Source: Nocardia colli
GTDB taxonomy: Bacteria > Actinomycetota > Actinomycetes > Mycobacteriales > Mycobacteriaceae
Length of the DNA stretch: 64,000 nt
Assembly: GCF_008704205.1 (NCBI RefSeq)
Contig: NZ_VXLC01000015.1
Span: forward strand, 1-64,000
Direction: 5' to 3'
Shown: positions 62,617 through 64,000 of the stretch, one piece after another
Layout: every line of letters begins with the position of its first letter
Numbering within the stretch: the first letter of the stretch is position 1
Program-made: the position numbers and the translations under genes
Notes under the pieces: generated by a model
The model's input: only the letters and a program-made list of their open reading frames with translations
The model's database searches: none
What the model was told of the DNA's origin: nothing

Positions 62617-62677
62617 CATATCTTGCACGCTGATCCATACTTCTGGATGCCCCCTAAAGTTGTACCGGAGGTACGCT

Positions 62678-64000
62678 ATGCGAAAGTTTCTATACCCCTT
62701 GGCATTCGGCGCCGCCGTGGCCTTGACCACGCTGGTGTTACCGGGTCAAACCGGTTTCGCCGCCGATAACCCGCAAACAACCGAGCGCGCTGTCACCGAT
62801 ATCGTCCCGGTTCCCGTGGAAGCCAAGGCCGATCCCGGCGCGAACTTCAAACTGACCGCCGCCACGGTGATTCGCGCCGAACACCAGGCCAAGGAAGTCG
62901 GGGAATACCTCGGCGGGCTGCTCCGGCCCGCCACGGGCTTTCCGCTGCCGGTGGTGGATCGATACGACCTGGCCAAGCCGGGTATCACCCTCGAGCTCGG
63001 CGACGCGGGTAACCGGGTCGGCGACCAGGGCTATCAGCTCACCGTGGCCAAGTCCGGGGTCACCCTGAAGGCGAACACCACCGACGGATTGTTCGGCGGC
63101 GTGCAGTCGCTGCGCCAGCTGTTCCCGGCGGCGATCAACAAATCGTCCGTGCAGAAACAAGATTGGCTCGTTTCGGGCGGCAAGGTGACCGACTATCCAC
63201 GCTTCAAGCAGCGCAGCGCGATGCTCGACGTGGCCCGGCACTTCTTCAAGCCCGACCAGGTCAAGCGCTATATCGACCAGATCGCCCAGTACAAGGTGAA
63301 CACCCTGCACCTGCACCTGACCGACGATCAGGGCTGGCGGATCGAGATCAAGAGCTGGCCGAAGCTGGCCGAGATCGGCGGCCTGACCGCGGTCGGCGGT
63401 GACCCGGGTGGGTATTACACCCAGGAGCAGTACAAGGACATCGTCAAATATGCCGCGTCCCGGCATATTACGATTGTTCCCGAGGTCGACATGCCCGGCC
63501 ACACCAATGCCGCGCAGGCGTCCTACGGCGAATTGAATTGCGACGGAAAGCCCGTGCCGCCGCGCACGGACATCGAGGTCGGCTACAGCTCGCTGTGCAT
63601 CGGCAGCCCGATCACCTACAAGTTCGTCGAGGACGTCATCCGCGAACTGTCCGCGATCACCCCGGGCAAGTACATCAATATCGGTGGCGACGAGGCCCAT
63701 TCCACCTCACCGGCCGATTACCAGACCTTCTACAAGAAGGTGACGCCGATGCTGGCCACCTACGACAAGAAGGCGACCGGCTGGCACAACATCGTCGTGA
63801 CCAACCCGCCCACGTCGGCCATCCCGCAGTACTGGGACACCGCCAACACCAATGCCGATGTCGTGGCAGCGGCCAAGCGTGGCAACAAGATCCTGATGTC
63901 GCCGGCCAACAAGGCGTACCTGGATATGCAGTACAACAAGGATTCACCGCTCGGCCTGCACTGGGCCGGTTACGTCGAGGTGCAGGACTCCTACAACTGG
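62678..64000 (+). CDS. secreted GH20 beta-N-acetylhexosaminidase (3' cut)
   Basis: 441 residues visible; the frame runs off the window end. A signal peptide (RKFLYPLAFGAAVALTTLVLPGQTGFAA) is followed by the GH20 N-terminal domain (EVGEYLGGLLRPATGFPLPVV) and the catalytic barrel: RFKQRSAMLDVARHFF, LHLHLTDDQGWRIEI, VPEVDMPGHTNAA and NIGGDEAHS with the Asp-Glu catalytic pair. It removes terminal N-acetylglucosamine or galactosamine, here probably from wall fragments or chitin. GGAGG precedes the ATG. Confidence 0.92.
   Translation, partial: MRKFLYPLAFGAAVALTTLVLPGQTGFAADNPQTTERAVTDIVPVPVEAKADPGANFKLTAATVIRAEHQAKEVGEYLGGLLRPATGFPLPVVDRYDLAKPGITLELGDAGNRVGDQGYQLTVAKSGVTLKANTTDGLFGGVQSLRQLFPAAINKSSVQKQDWLVSGGKVTDYPRFKQRSAMLDVARHFFKPDQVKRYIDQIAQYKVNTLHLHLTDDQGWRIEIKSWPKLAEIGGLTAVGGDPGGYYTQEQYKDIVKYAASRHITIVPEVDMPGHTNAAQASYGELNCDGKPVPPRTDIEVGYSSLCIGSPITYKFVEDVIRELSAITPGKYINIGGDEAHSTSPADYQTFYKKVTPMLATYDKKATGWHNIVVTNPPTSAIPQYWDTANTNADVVAAAKRGNKILMSPANKAYLDMQYNKDSPLGLHWAGYVEVQDSYNW

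Overview
The window is high-GC DNA with dense, mostly short operons and frequent GTG starts, typical of a mycolic-acid actinobacterium. A close DprE1 homologue, an AccD4-like acyl-CoA carboxylase subunit and many TetR, AraC, MarR, XRE and Lrp regulators point to Mycobacteriales, most likely Nocardia. No rRNA, tRNA, CRISPR array or insertion sequence was seen. Two degraded gene remnants, one gene with an internal stop codon and a small family of dispersed repeats are present.

Layout. Positions 0-24 kb hold small metabolic and regulatory pairs: a GtrA protein, a Tat-exported amine oxidase, a PobA-like flavin hydroxylase with an AraC regulator, an HSL esterase/MarR pair, MerR, Lrp with DUF2000, a divergent NAD-dependent DNA ligase, two TetR/oxidoreductase divergent pairs with clear palindromic operators, a methyltransferase, a hemerythrin protein, an XRE/NmrA pair and a TetX-like monooxygenase. 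Around 24.4-25.1 kb lies an orphan ABC ATPase with substituted catalytic residues.

Positions 25.2-31.9 kb form a compact, translationally coupled operon: glutamine-synthetase-type ligase, 2OG-Fe amino-acid dioxygenase, S-adenosylmethionine decarboxylase, SnoaL-like protein, kynureninase-like PLP enzyme and MFS exporter, followed by an FCD-type GntR regulator. The operon promoter and the gntR promoter carry the same rare operator-like palindrome. I infer an undescribed small-molecule pathway with its own exporter and regulator; this is my leading candidate for a novel system.

Positions 32-45 kb hold LysR/MFS, a TetR/flavin-monooxygenase pair whose divergent promoter contains two tet-operator-like sites, VOC proteins, a serine hydrolase, AraC, the AccD4-like subunit and a DHA2 MFS exporter.

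Positions 45-64 kb are rich in exported proteins: a HExxH protein, a DprE1 paralogue with Ser at the benzothiazinone-target Cys position, a lipoprotein esterase, a free-standing FTP propeptide protein, an M1 peptidase, a DUF1460 amidase-like protein, a lytic transglycosylase with a long Ala-Pro tail and a GH20 hexosaminidase cut by the window end. Several promoters here share a CCCCAGT-based element. This suggests a co-regulated cell-envelope set. A StrR/ParB-like regulator and a candidate small RNA lie in the middle of it.
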